Of a stretch of DNA of 64,000 bases, positions 13,104 through 23,200 are shown one piece after another (the first letter of the stretch is position 1; each line of letters opens with the position of its first letter). Source of the stretch: Pteria penguin. Its lineage: Eukaryota > Mollusca > Bivalvia > Pterioida > Pteriidae. Where the stretch lies: positions 37,296,085-37,360,084 of the forward strand of contig CM068580.1 in NCBI GenBank assembly GCA_035048485.1. The letters run 5' to 3'. The translations under genes were made by a program, and so were the position numbers. The notes under the pieces were generated by a model. The model made no database searches and was not told the DNA's origin. It saw nothing but the letters and a program-made list of their open reading frames with translations.

Positions 13104-14300
13104 AACTAAACAGAACAAGATGATTGTACATGTGTAAAGATCTAATATGTACATTAATTTGATGCAGATCATTTGTATGAGTGTAATGATGCACACATGT
13201 ATACAAAATGCTCATTCCATTAACGAAACAAAGTTTAACAAGGGCATTGTGCAAGCAATGCAACCCTTTGAAATGGTATATTTGATTGTGACCTTGACCT
13301 TCAAATTCTGACCGAATATTAATAGGGTTCATCTTCTTCCCTTGGCAAACATTTGTGGATGGTTTGATAAACCTTTGTTGAGTAGTTTTACTCCTATTGC
13401 CTTAACAAAGTACAGGTCATAAGCACACACACACACATACACCAGCAGTATTACATCCTCTCTGAAACTATGGTTGGAAGGGATAATTAAACTTTAAATG
13501 TTGTTGAGATTGATAGGAAAGTACAGATTATTTAAGTAACAATGACATTCAAATGCAATACCTCTATCACATATACACACATTTATATAAACATTTTGAT
13601 AAAACCTTGGTGTACTTGAATCAGGATGTAAATAAACATATTTTTTGTACTTTAACTTAATAAGAAGTTTCTGTTATTTATGTTTGAAAAAAAAAATACT
13701 TCTCTAAATAATGTATCTGTCATGATATCTTTTGTTATCTTTTGAGATGTCAATTTTAATGTAACAAATTGAATTACAAAGTGTATGTGTTTATCAGAGC
13801 AGTCCTAATTGGACAAATATTCATTCCCTGAGGTTGCAAAGTTATACACAGGTACTTTTTTGGAAAGTTATATTTATTTCAATTTCAGAATGTCAATGTT
13901 TCTTTGACTTCGGGATTGTTATATAAAGATGTTATCTCTAAGGCAGTATCATGGGTATGGACTGACACTAACTTTTCTTTTAGTCATAGTGTCTTTGTGA
14001 TCAAATAATCAGAGTTATAACCTTGAATACATGGTAATGACATATATTTTAGTCATAGGCCCACTGATAAATGGACCTAGAGAGAAGGTCATGACACACC
14101 CTTGTGTCATGGATAACAATCATGTGACTTAGAAAAGTTGTAGTTTAGGTTATATGGACTTAACTCTTAATATATTTTTTCACTGTGACCATAAAACTAG
14201 AAATGTGACTTTCAGTCATTGTCATAGTGAGACCTAGTATTATGGATTTTAATCAGATATGTATATGTATATGTTATGTACGTAATAAAGATGAAAGGAC
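13104..14300 (+). other. 3-prime flank / probable 3-prime UTR of C8orf76 homolog
   Basis: No coding sequence. 13240-13460 is a dispersed repeat also seen near 49010-49200 (TATATTTGA, TGACCTTGACCTTCAAA). Candidate polyadenylation signals AATAAA occur at 13631-13636 and near 14283; which is used cannot be told. Confidence 0.5.
13631..13636 (+). promoter_or_regulatory. Candidate polyadenylation signal AATAAA
   Basis: First canonical AATAAA after the C8orf76-like stop codon (528 nt downstream) followed by a T-rich stretch. Confidence 0.45.
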
Positions 14301-14531
14301 TTTCTCTTATCATTGTCGTTTTTAAACTTCACAACTATTTTCTGAACTTTCATTTTAAATTTACTATGTCAGACGCTCCCTTGGTCCCGAAACCAGTTAA
14401 CCACTCTAACCGATGGCTGTCCGGCTATATCGGTACCACAAATATTGAGTAATCAAAGTTTTTAAGTCGTTCTCAATGTGTTTGAGGTGGATCCGTCATA
14501 CAACGATATCAGATCTTCTTGTATCTATAAC

Positions 14532-14560
14532 CAAGGACTTATAAACTTTGTAAGTCCTTG
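14532..14560. repeat. Short palindrome of the AAGGACTTATA family
   Basis: CAAGGACTTATA on the left and TATAAGTCCTTG-like sequence on the right, embedded in TATAACC flanks. Related palindromes lie at 6670-6695, 32601-32624, 56014-56073 and 57566-57611. Confidence 0.7.
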
Positions 14561-14618
14561 CTATAACCTTCGAGTTTCAGGAAGAGCACGTCCGCTTTTA
14601 ATTCGTCCAAAGAAAAGA

Positions 14619-14875
14619 TTGATTGATTTTTGTTTAACGTCACACCACGAATATTTCACGTATATGGTGACGGCATCTGCCTGATGCAGGGCATACAAAT
14701 TTTGACCTTTGCAACGGACCCACCCGAAGCAGTGAGGGATCTTTAACGTGCCATGCATACCACGACACGATGCCTCGGTTTTTACTGTCTCATCCGAAAG
14801 ACAGGACACCGGCATGACCAGTGCGGGAATCGAACCCCGGCCTCCCGATCAGGAGTCCAGCGCGATACCACTAGG
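14619..14875 (-). mobile_element. tRNA-derived SINE, family A
   Basis: On the minus strand: tRNA-like head with TGGCCTAGTGGTATCGCGCT and B box GGTTCGATTCC, then a conserved body (CTGTCTTTCGGATGAGACAG, CCCTCACTGCTTCGGGTGGG, CCTGCATCAGGCAGATGCCG) and a TTAAACAAAAATCAATC tail. Flanked by a perfect 12-bp duplication CCAAAGAAAAGA (14607-14618, 14876-14887). Confidence 0.92.
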
Positions 14876-15169
14876 CCAAAGAAAAGAGAAAAACAGAACA
14901 TGGTTGCATTAAAATAATCAAAATGTCTTCGGGAGGGTAGAAAATTCACATCAAAACTGCCTAAAATCCATCAGCTTCCGGGAGCTGGATCTCCACCAGG
15001 GCTTCACCCTGGATCGATCCATTGAGGTCCCAAGAAGGCCCCCAAACCCCCTGTCTAATTAGACGTCCACATCAAAACTACCCTAGCTACGCCCCTGGGA
15101 AAAAGATGTACTTTGTGCAAAATCCTTTGCATCTTGTCCGTATGTTCTTTTAAAAAGTATGGTCTAACC

Positions 15170-15249
15170 CACAGGGACAAGGCTCGCTTGAACCCGGGAT
15201 CGATTTTCGTATGTATCGATCACGGGTTCAAACGAGCTTTGTCCCTGTG
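15170..15249. mobile_element. 80-bp foldback MITE
   Basis: Near-complete palindrome: CACAGGGACAAGGCTCG at the left and its complement at the right, centred near 15208. Direct repeats GTCTAACC (8 bp; 9 bp if the neighbouring G is counted) flank it. An 8-bp duplication would fit a hAT-type element, but that is only a guess. Confidence 0.75.
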
Positions 15250-15691
15250 GTCTAACCTCAGTCCTTTAAGATCAATAGGAGGCTTTAACGATAGGGACTG
15301 AGTGTCTTAAGTTGACAGTTTTCAATGTTTATACGTTGGTATCTATATCTTGTTCAGTTCTATTTCTACAGATGTGGATGTAAACTTCACAAAATAAGTA
15401 AATGTGTGTTGTAACATTGACCTTTGACCCTGATCAGAGACATAGATACTTTCAGTAAGTATCATGGAAAGTATCTCTGTCTCTGCCCTGACCTTCAAAA
15501 ATACTACATGTAGCTGGTGTCTTCTTATTATTACAAGATCAAGTACACCAAATTTGATGGTTTTAACATGCATGGTTCAAACTGTATGTATTTTGTATAC
15601 AAAAACAATAACCATTTTGAGACCCCCACCCTTTGATATTCCCTGTTTTCTTTTGAAATTAAAAAAAAAGATAATTACGAAAGATTTTACC

Positions 15692-15780
15692 CAATCTGAT
15701 TAAAACCATATCTTTATTCGGCTTCTCTATTTGTTCCATATACGCAGTGGAACAAACAGAGAAGCGGAATAATCAGATTG
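15692..15780. mobile_element. 89-bp MITE, CAATCTGATTA family
   Basis: Terminal inverted repeats CAATCTGATTAAAACC / AATAATCAGATTG continue almost to the centre (TTATTC-GCTTCTCT and complement). Flanked by 9-bp repeats GATTTTACC and GATTTTGCC. Same termini as the 4.6 kb element at 16315-20910. Confidence 0.85.
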
Positions 15781-15979
15781 GATTTTGCCAAATCTGCAAG
15801 GTTATAATTAAATTTCAGTCAAAATCCAGTGAAAAATAGGTAATGGATTTCAGACAGTAATTTGCTTGTCAGATTTCTCTGAAGTGCTGCTGTGACCTTG
15901 ACCTTTGACTTCTTAAAATTGACTTTTCTTTTCACCATGTTGATTATGTGTGCCAAGTTAAATGTTTCAGATATACATA

Positions 15980-16115
15980 TTGGTTGGTTGGTTGATTGGT
16001 GTTTTACGTCACTTTCAACAATATTTCAGTTATATCGCGACTTGGAAGCAGGAGGTTACCAACCTCTTAAACATAGTGGTGCAACCCGGGAGTCGAACCC
16101 GAGTCGTCGGCGCCG
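15980..16115 (-). mobile_element. 5-prime-truncated tRNA-SINE, family B
   Basis: Same body and (TTGG)n tail as 7208-7382, but the tRNA-like head is lost beyond the B box (GGGTTCGACTCCCGG on the minus strand). Perfect 12-bp duplication CAGATATACATA at 15968-15979 and 16116-16127. Truncation at the head with intact duplication fits LINE-primed insertion. Confidence 0.9.
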
Positions 16116-18901
16116 CAGATATACATAGTTCAATGTGTAATTTGCCTTTTGATCAATTCACAAACCACAATAGAAATTACAGTAGTATTACCATATTTAA
16201 ATAGTAATTTAAATTAATTTATTAACTGATGTTAATTTATCATTAAGTATCATAGGCATAATAACTGGGCTGTTATCCAATATCCGAGTTGCCCGTTTAC
16301 GGTTTTTATGGAGTCAATATGATTAAAACCAAATCTTTATTCTGCTTGTCTATTTGTCCCACTGCGGATAAAGGTCTGTCGAAACCCCGTAAGGGGCCAC
16401 TCATGTTCTGATTCTGGACATGTGGGAAAAAAATATCTCGTGCTCACGACTTACTACGCACGAGATAATTATGTCGTGCGCATGAAATACTTATGTCGTG
16501 GACACGAATTAATCATCCAATAGCAACATATCTCGCACATAATTGCTATGGGTTTTCTTGCTTTATCAGAGATCTTGCTGAATAAATCTCTGATAAAGAA
16601 AGAGGTCCGACTGAAATTAGGAACCATGGTGCTTCAGCTACATTTTCTAATTTTGTTGATATCAGGGACTCAGAATTTAGATTTAGCGTGAAGGCGAAGT
16701 CAGGCGAGAGGTCTGGGGACCGCCTATGTCCCCGTCAGGTCCAAAGCGGTCTCAACCCCCCCCCCCCCCCCACCCCGGAAACTCATGCTTAAAGGTAAAT
16801 CTGCCTATTAAAAACCATTGACAAGAAGTTAATGATATTTGGTATGGTACATCTGGAATCTTTACTGAATTCAATTCCGAAAAAAAAAATTAAGGGGTCA
16901 CTTCAAGAAATCAGGCGCGCCATCCAAGGGGAACAATAAAAAAGCATTTTGAAGCATTTTTCTCTGTCCTCTAATTACTAAAATATTTCTGTTTATTTAT
17001 TTTAGATTTTGCAAATTTTTTTTTCAAATACGATGTTTATCATTTATATGATAATCATTTTCATGATTTCTATTGATAAAATTTTTGAGAAATACGAATT
17101 TTTAGGAATTTTCACGTAAATTCGTATCTGGTGGCAATTGTTCAGAATTGTAATTTGAAAAAAAACTACTGACAAGAAATTCATGGGCGTGTACATGATT
17201 CATGCTGAAGTCTGTGTGGTACCATAAATGCAAAGAAATACAGGGGCCATCGAGACTGCAATGAAAATAACGCCCGAAATATGACGCGCAGATCGCATAA
17301 ATCCGTGACGTGCGTTAACGTTGCGTAAGAGTTACGTCCCTTGACGTCATACGCAATACGTATGACAATGTATTTTCTGTGGTCAGATTGTGCTTAGCGA
17401 TATTGTGAGAAACGTACAAGTGCATATCTATAAAGAAAAAAGGACTTCATTATATATTACAACATTGTCATTGTTAGGCGATATACAAATATATCCATAT
17501 ACAGTTATGTATTTAAAACCTGACAGAAATATTCAAGCAACAAGATACTTAATTGGTGGTGTATAATCTAAGCCGTTTGACCGATTCTGGTATATATGCT
17601 TTTTAATATTTAATGTATAGAATTTGGTAAAAAGTCGTGGAAAGCCCGCCAGTTTCGAGTGCTATTCAGATTGCACTGCGGATTTGACTGAATGGTATGC
17701 GGTCTGGACAGTGGATAAGTGTTCGAGTCTCGGCGTACCCTTACCGTGTGCGGATATGCCTCCAATTGCAAGATGTTAGAGTGCGCTTAAGTCATGGTGC
17801 CCGTGTCGGAGTATAAACACGGCACGTTCTAGACCATAAGCTGTTAATGGGAGCCCGACAGCAGTCACAATTTGGAAACTAGACGACCATGTTCATTCAC
17901 TTTATACATATTACTGAAATATCACCGAGTGACATAAACATACCCTCTTTCTAGAATACACTTTATTATGAAAGTAATTGATTTCTGGGGTGTAATACGA
18001 AGCATTCGGGAGGAAGGAAAAAATAAAACAAACAAAAATCAACAGACCTACCGTTTCTTTCTCGCGCCTCATGGAGGCAGGATAATAAACAATTCACACA
18101 GTTATTAATTTTGCTAACTTTCTCCAGGTCAGTTTTGCAGCTGCGGCGTCTTCTGTCATATTCTGTGTGTCTCTAGATCTAGAGGTTTCGTCATACATTT
18201 AAACCAGATCTCCTCCTTTGCTTAGTACAAGTAAATTATTGAATTTATATACCCTGATTTGAGTGGTTCATCTGAAAAGGATAGGGTTTGAGGAATACGA
18301 GTGTCACATGCGGTTACTAGTAAGTTGTTGCCAGACATATGACGGTTTGTTTGTTTCATTGTTGGTTAAAGTCACATATCCCCTGTGGTAGCTTTGATAT
18401 TACAAAACAAAACAGTCAAGTTCAAAGACAGGTCAGAAGGACGGACAGACACCGGACAAAGTGAACCTCATAAGCGCTGTCGACAAAGAAACAATTGAAT
18501 AACTTTATTCATATGTACATTCATTTTTTGATTTATGTATGATTATCTTTAAAACATCATAGAACCTTCAAATACATATACGTTAGCATAAATGTTTTGT
18601 TTTTGTGTATCAGAAGATTATGGAGTTATATTGCGAAAACGATTTCATCCACAAACAGATAGGCAGACGGACATACATACATAATGAAACAAGTATACAA
18701 CTTTATTGGTGAATCATTCTTAGCTTACTGATCGGATAGGAATGCACTTATTTTTTATATAATATTCTTGTTGTTTGTAACTCTTGTTTTCCTATTTGAT
18801 GTTTCGGACAACACTGCCCCCACTCCTGACCTACTGTCACGTGTGTCTGCCAGTCTTAGTTGACCCATATCCAATCCACTTTCCGCCATCTTTTTGGCCA
18901 T

Positions 18902-20051
18902 TCACGTAGACACAACTTTTTCGTTGACCATTGTCTCAAACGTTAGCTGTCTTGATCTAGATCCTGTTCTGTATCTTCTCATGTCATCTGCGGATGATAA
19001 CGTGAATGAGTGTTTACGTAGGTCCTCAAATGACGGAGAAGTGAGGTCTGTCAGCTTCCTTAACGTATCTACATCAGCCGCGGAATTGTGAGCATCAGGT
19101 AAACCTGCTTGTAGTTCGGCATCCCCGGGTGTTTTTCCTTGAAGAGCGGTAATGTATATCTATATACCTCAAAACAGACTCCTCTAAACAATGTAGCATT
19201 TTCAATTATGCAAAAATATTCAGAAGCCTTGACGAGTCGAAGGTACAATTGTGGGCAGCTAGCACTAAATTGTCTGAATCTATATCTTGGAGCCAAAGGA
19301 GAAAAATTTGCATTGCTTGTCTAGGAAGGAGATCGTTGACTGCAGAACCATTGTGACAAAGATTGTTTTCTAGTATGGCGAGACCTGTGACATCAGTCGC
19401 GGCTCTGCTAACTGGCTTGCTGGGAACAATGTAAGTATTGAAACAGTTATCTGAACGATGCATAGCCGACAACTGTAAAATTAATGTCGCAATCAAGTGA
19501 CAGAGAGGTTGTTTCAGTGTCAAAATGAAGCCGGCGTGGCCTAGTGGTATCGCGCTGGACTCCTGATCGGGAGGCCGGGGTTCGAGTCCCGCTCTGGTTA
19601 TGCCGGTGTTCTGTCTTTCGGATGAGACAGTAAAAACCGAGGCCCCGTGTCGTAGTATGCATGGCACGTTAAAGATCCCTCACTGCTTCGGGTGGGTCCG
19701 TTGCAAAGGTCAAAATTTGTATGCCCCGCATCAGGCATATGCCGTCACCGTATGCGTGAAATAGTCGTGGTGTGACGTTAAACAAAAATCAATCAATCAG
19801 TATCAAAATGAACTAATGGGTCCATGCTGAAGATATCAATTTTCATCAAAGACGGTGGAGCCATTGGTGGTACTATTGTAGCTATGTCTAGATGCAAGGC
19901 CACTCCTGGTTTCGTGTACTGTTCTAGTGAGTGTCAGCTTCTTATCGCAGTCATCGCATCCTTCGATCAGTCGCTTGATGACTTCAATAGGCTCAATAAT
20001 TCGCCGTTCACCTTCAGTCCATGGCAGTTTAACGCGTCGCTCTTGATGCAC
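18902..20051 (-). pseudogene. Decayed DEDDh 3'-5' exonuclease gene in transposon, split by SINE
   Basis: All three hallmark blocks of a DEDDh exonuclease (TREX / PolC-type fold) are visible on the minus strand: motif I FDTETTSLS (~19500-19530), motif II AAHNCTFDSSRL (~19229-19263) and motif III AHNSAADVDTL with the H-x4-D pattern (~19065-19095). Between them are GVCFEVYRYTLPLFKEKHPG and ILQLSAMHRSDNCFN. They lie in different frames, so at least three frameshifts are needed; the last frame ends at 18902-18904. A SINE (19530-19797) sits directly upstream of motif I, and an open stretch at 19836-20051 probably is the N-terminal side. Metal-binding residues are present but the gene cannot be expressed as one protein. 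Such enzymes trim DNA or RNA 3-prime ends; the role in a transposon is unknown. Confidence 0.75.
19530..19797 (+). mobile_element. tRNA-derived SINE, family A, inside exonuclease remnant
   Basis: Head GTGGCCTAGTGGTATCGCGC, B box GGTTCGAGTCC, same body as 14619-14875 and a CAATCAATCAG tail. Flanking 15-bp repeats CAGTRTCAAAATGAA (19515-19529, 19798-19812) differ at one base. The near-identical head of the copies here and at 14619 suggests recent relatedness. Confidence 0.92.
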
Positions 20052-20082
20052 ACAAACAATAGGCAGATTTACCTTTAAAATT

Positions 20083-20415
20083 TCACTTCAACTGAGCGTC
20101 CTCAGTTGGTAACGCAGCTGCCTTGTCAACAAAGCTTACAAACACCCTTTTCCTTAGCTTACGTCCCCCCCCCCCCCCCCCCCCCCCCGACGCCATGTCT
20201 TCACCCTCCCCAAATGGAGTGCGCTCTCCACTTGCAGTTTTCTTGATTTTCCCATTCCTAACTCCCAACCCCTTTAAGAATGTTGAAGACCTCTCGCCTA
20301 ACGTCGCCCCTACGCTATCTCCAAATTGTGGATCAGCCCCGATTTCAATAAAATTATGGAATGTAGCTGAAGCAACATGGTCAATGAAAACTCTTTCTAA
20401 ATCAGAGATTTATTC
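20083..20415 (-). pseudogene. Open frame in transposon arm, Gly run
   Basis: The minus strand is open for about 110 codons (reads ISDLERVFIDHVASATFHNF near its start and ends ALPTEDAQLK), with a poly-Gly run from the C tract at 20166-20188. There is no ATG near its beginning, and the opposite transposon arm carries a related but interrupted copy (from about 16540). It is probably a remnant of a transposon-encoded protein, perhaps the N-terminal part of the exonuclease protein. Family not recognised; the Pro-run frame on the other strand is its shadow. Confidence 0.35.
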
Positions 20416-21189
20416 AGTAAGATTTCCGATAAAGCAAGAAATTCCATAGTAATTATGTGAGATACTGCTTTTGGTTGATTAAATCGTGCGCACGACTTAT
20501 CCGGCTCGTGCTCACGACTTTTTATGTAGTGCGCACGACTTCCGTAGGATTAGCTACAAATACCTAGGAATGAAATTAACATTCCCAGCGTTGGAATGTT
20601 TCACTTCGGTGAAAGCGTGACCTACAAGGTAGTTTTTGTTTTATTGTCAATCGGACACCTCGGGTCTTTCCGTCGTGAACTCGCAAAAGCCATTCCGAGC
20701 TCGCCGGAAAAGCCCGAAAATACTGATGCGATTGGTTATATTGCGTCATTTGTACGTGCCTAGCCAAGTTATTTGATTAGTTATGGGAAATAACGGTTTC
20801 GGTGACTTAAACGTCATCAGAGTTCACCAGTACATTCGCCAGATCTTTATCCGCAAAGGGGCGAATCATACAGTCTAGAGAAGCGGAATATTAAAGTTTT
20901 AATCAGATTGTTATGGAGTGTAAATCTTGAAATGAAATTAGTCTACCTAATTAAAATAATATTTAAAAGTTCTAGTAACAATACATAATTTGATGACAAT
21001 TTTGATAAAATACTAATATTAGATTATATATAGATTACCTATTTTGGTTTGCCACACACCGATAACAATGACTGTTTCGAGTTGTCTTTTATGCAGATTG
21101 TCTCGGTGTCGAGTTGTCTATACATGTGCAGTGATTTGGATAAAGGTCAGTGCATGCAATGACAGCATTGGCGTATTATATATGTTAGG

Positions 21190-21345
21190 ATGCGTAGGCT
21201 TTCACTTCTAGATATGGTTTTATGTGCCACTTTGGGAATAATAGCTGGTGTTTACACGTGGAAACCTTCAATAGAAAAATATAAAGCCGACCTCAAGATA
21301 GAAAATAAGGAAAAAGAATTACAAAATCAAGATATTCCAAGTTGA
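21190..21345 (+). CDS. PIGBOS1: PIGBOS1-like microprotein (51 aa)
   Basis: A 51-codon ORF with basic MRRLSLLDM start, one membrane segment (about residues 8-23, ending GIIAGVYTW) and a charged lysine/glutamate-rich C-terminal helix (KPSIEKYKADLKIENKEKEL). Layout, length and several positions (F/R-RRL at the start, LGI-AGVY, P-x-hydrophobic-E-x-Y) match human PIGBOS1, a 54-aa mitochondrial outer-membrane protein that contacts ER CLCC1 and tunes the unfolded protein response. The match was made from memory. A second microprotein ORF begins 16 nt after this stop codon in another frame. A short upstream ATG frame (21182-21211) overlaps the start and could dampen translation. Too short for routine gene finders. 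Confidence 0.75.
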   Translation: MRRLSLLDMVLCATLGIIAGVYTWKPSIEKYKADLKIENKEKELQNQDIPS

Positions 21346-21361
21346 AGTTGTTGAACTAACC

Positions 21362-21553
21362 ATGACCATTAACTTTCCTCTTGTAATGGCTGCAGTATTT
21401 GTAGGAACATCCAGTATATTTGGGTTCTGTTACTTTTATGTAAGACCTGAACTGGAGAACAGTAGAATGAATAAATGGAAAAATGAAATAGACAGTTTCT
21501 ACAAAAGAAAACATGAACAACAGCAAGGCAAAGACAATGCCAAGGAAATGTGA
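21362..21553 (+). CDS. Single-pass membrane microprotein (63 aa), downstream ORF of PIGBOS1-like gene
   Basis: ATG start, 63 aa, stop TGA. One hydrophobic segment (about residues 5-27, FPLVMAAVFVGTSSIFGFCY) directly followed by YVRPELEN and then a strongly basic/acidic, Gln-rich tail ending KDNAKEM. It begins 16 nt after the PIGBOS1-like stop, so both ORFs probably share one mRNA. The membrane-segment-then-aromatic-[KR]P-x-[IL]-E pattern resembles its upstream neighbour (YTWKPSIEK) and, loosely, small mitochondrial proteins such as SMIM20 or UQCC6. I cannot assign it to a family; mitochondrial membrane location is an inference. It could be a diverged tandem paralogue or an unrelated co-transcribed partner. 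Confidence 0.6.
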   Translation: MTINFPLVMAAVFVGTSSIFGFCYFYVRPELENSRMNKWKNEIDSFYKRKHEQQQGKDNAKEM

Positions 21554-21779
21554 CAACACTTTCAATATAAAGAGTGATTTAATCAATGTGTTTATATAGA
21601 TGTTTTGGATGTGTATAGAAACAGACGTGCAGTCGACATCTATAATAGTCATTCATTTATACTAACACTTTATGTACATTGTAGTATTATACCAAGATAA
21701 TTTTCACATCTCCATGGGACTTCTACAGAATAATCTTACAAATTGCTTTATTTTATGGATATAAATTTGAAGTGAAAAA

Positions 21780-21785
21780 AATAAA
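21780..21785 (+). promoter_or_regulatory. Candidate polyadenylation signal AATAAA
   Basis: Canonical hexamer 227 nt after the second microprotein stop codon, consistent with one transcript covering both ORFs. Confidence 0.5.
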
Positions 21786-21929
21786 AACAGATTTGAATAT
21801 ATGCTAATCATTTAATAATATAATCCTCCACTGGCAAAGTGAGAGGGGACTTTAAGTTGATTAGGTTTCCACTTTGACTATCAGACTTTTTGTCTGTCTG
21901 TCTATCAGTCATTTCATTGGTAATAGGTT

Positions 21930-22865
21930 GATCCGGCCCCAAACGGATCTGGCCCCAATCGATCTGGCCCCACTGGTCGATCCGGCCCCAGTCAATCCGG
22001 CCCCACTGTAAGATTTCGAGTAATGAAAGACATGTTATGTTATTTTCCCAAATTCCAGTCCTAACCTTGCAGTGTTTCCAGTTTTCAAACGCATTTTTTT
22101 ATCTAATCTTCTTCCTGTCGATCTGATCCCAATGAAGTAACTTAGTTTCTTTAAATGTGACTATTATACAAGTGTCCTTTTGATGTTGGTAATAAGAGAT
22201 ACGATCACTTGTATAAATTAGTGTTTTATTACAGCTTATTTCATATTTCTATGTCCTATACCATTCAGCTGTCGCCAGAGCTTACTGCAAATGGTAGATG
22301 CTTTAAAAAAATTATATCTTTATTTGAAATATTTGAATGCCCATTTCAACATTTTTATTCAACCAATTCGGCTGTTTACCATCTGCAGTGAGTTTTTTAG
22401 AATCTAATTACAAATTAAATTAAAGAAGATTAATAACAGTTTTTATATTTATTTCAATTAGGTAAAAAAAAAAGGGTAAATGTGAAAAAAAAGCATGAAA
22501 CAAAGCATAAAAACAACTAGTCTACTTATAATGTATGAACACAGTGTACAAATATTTCATCAGCTTGAGTCAAGCTGAGCTCTCTTTAAAATTAGTGCAA
22601 TTACTGTCAATAAATTATCAGCTTGGATTCTGAACATTTAAAAAATCAAAAACAAAAAAACAAAAACCAAAAATAAAAAAAACCAGAGACATAAAAAAAA
22701 AGATAGAAAAAAAAACGAAAAAGAGAAATAAATAAAGAATGGAGGAAAAAATAAGGAAAGAAGGAATCATTAGAGGTATGTAGGCAGTTAATGTGTAAAT
22801 TCGTATGAAAAAGTGGTGGCGGATTGGTTTGGGGCCGGATGGGTATTGGGGCCGGAACGACCATA
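21930..22865. repeat. Inverted GGCCCC-motif clusters
   Basis: The left cluster (21930-22005) has five ~15-17-bp units of GATCYGGCCCCA; the right end (22825-22862) has the complement twice (TTTGGGGCCGGATGGG, TTGGGGCCGGAA). The AT-rich interior holds no recognisable gene. It may be a non-autonomous element whose ends are clustered subterminal repeats. Confidence 0.5.
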
Positions 22866-22995
22866 AATCCATTTCATCACAGAAAGAATTGCGGATGAAA
22901 ACTAGTCTCATTGAATGACATCAGATTCAAGTTGAAACTAGACATATACCTGTAGGCTGTACTTATATAGGATGAGATTATGTCTATTTGGTTTG

Positions 22996-23200
22996 AAGCT
23001 GGTGTGGCACAGTGGCCAAGGCATTGGCTCATGACCCAGACGTCCTGGATTTGACTCCCACATTGGGTGCTCTGATGTCTTTCAGAAGAGACAGTAAAAC
23101 TGAGATTTTGTGTCATGGAAGCTGTGGCACATAATAGATCCTTTGAGTCGGTCTGTTGTAAATGTGAAAATTTCTTTGCAAAACATCAGGTAAATCAAAT
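22996..23200 (+). mobile_element. Diverged tRNA-SINE, family A
   Basis: GCTGGTGTGGCACAGTGGCCAAGG head, degraded B box (GGATTTGACTCCC), then AGACAGTAAAACTGAGAT and TTGAGTCGGTCTGTTG body motifs. Older than the copy at 24113. Confidence 0.65.

Larger units (their letters stand above)
16315..20910. mobile_element. 4.6 kb DNA transposon with inverted repeats and 9-bp TSD
   Basis: Outer ends are CAATATGATTAAAACC and the complement of CAATCTGATTAAAAC; the flanking 9 bases TTATGGAGT are identical at 16306-16314 and 20911-20919. The outermost ~60 bases match, then a second pair of inverted arms covers about 16425-16720 and 20270-20560 (GTCGTGAGCACGAG, CTTTATCAGAGATC, GCTTCAGCTACATT, GGCGAGAGGTCT). 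Inside lie C runs (near 16757 and 20166), a tRNA-like B-box stretch near 17730, a family A SINE and a decayed exonuclease gene on the minus strand. No DDE transposase was recognised. A 9-bp duplication fits MULE or Merlin-type elements; superfamily is left open. Confidence 0.8.

Noticed and set aside
14780..14875. tRNA-like sequences at SINE heads (also 7300-7380, 19531-19600, 27079-27150, 52080-52151)
   Set aside because: Each continues into a SINE body with target-site duplication and lacks a clean cloverleaf.
20123..20449. 108-codon frame with a proline run
   Set aside because: Antisense of the transposon frame at 20083-20415; the prolines come from a C homopolymer.
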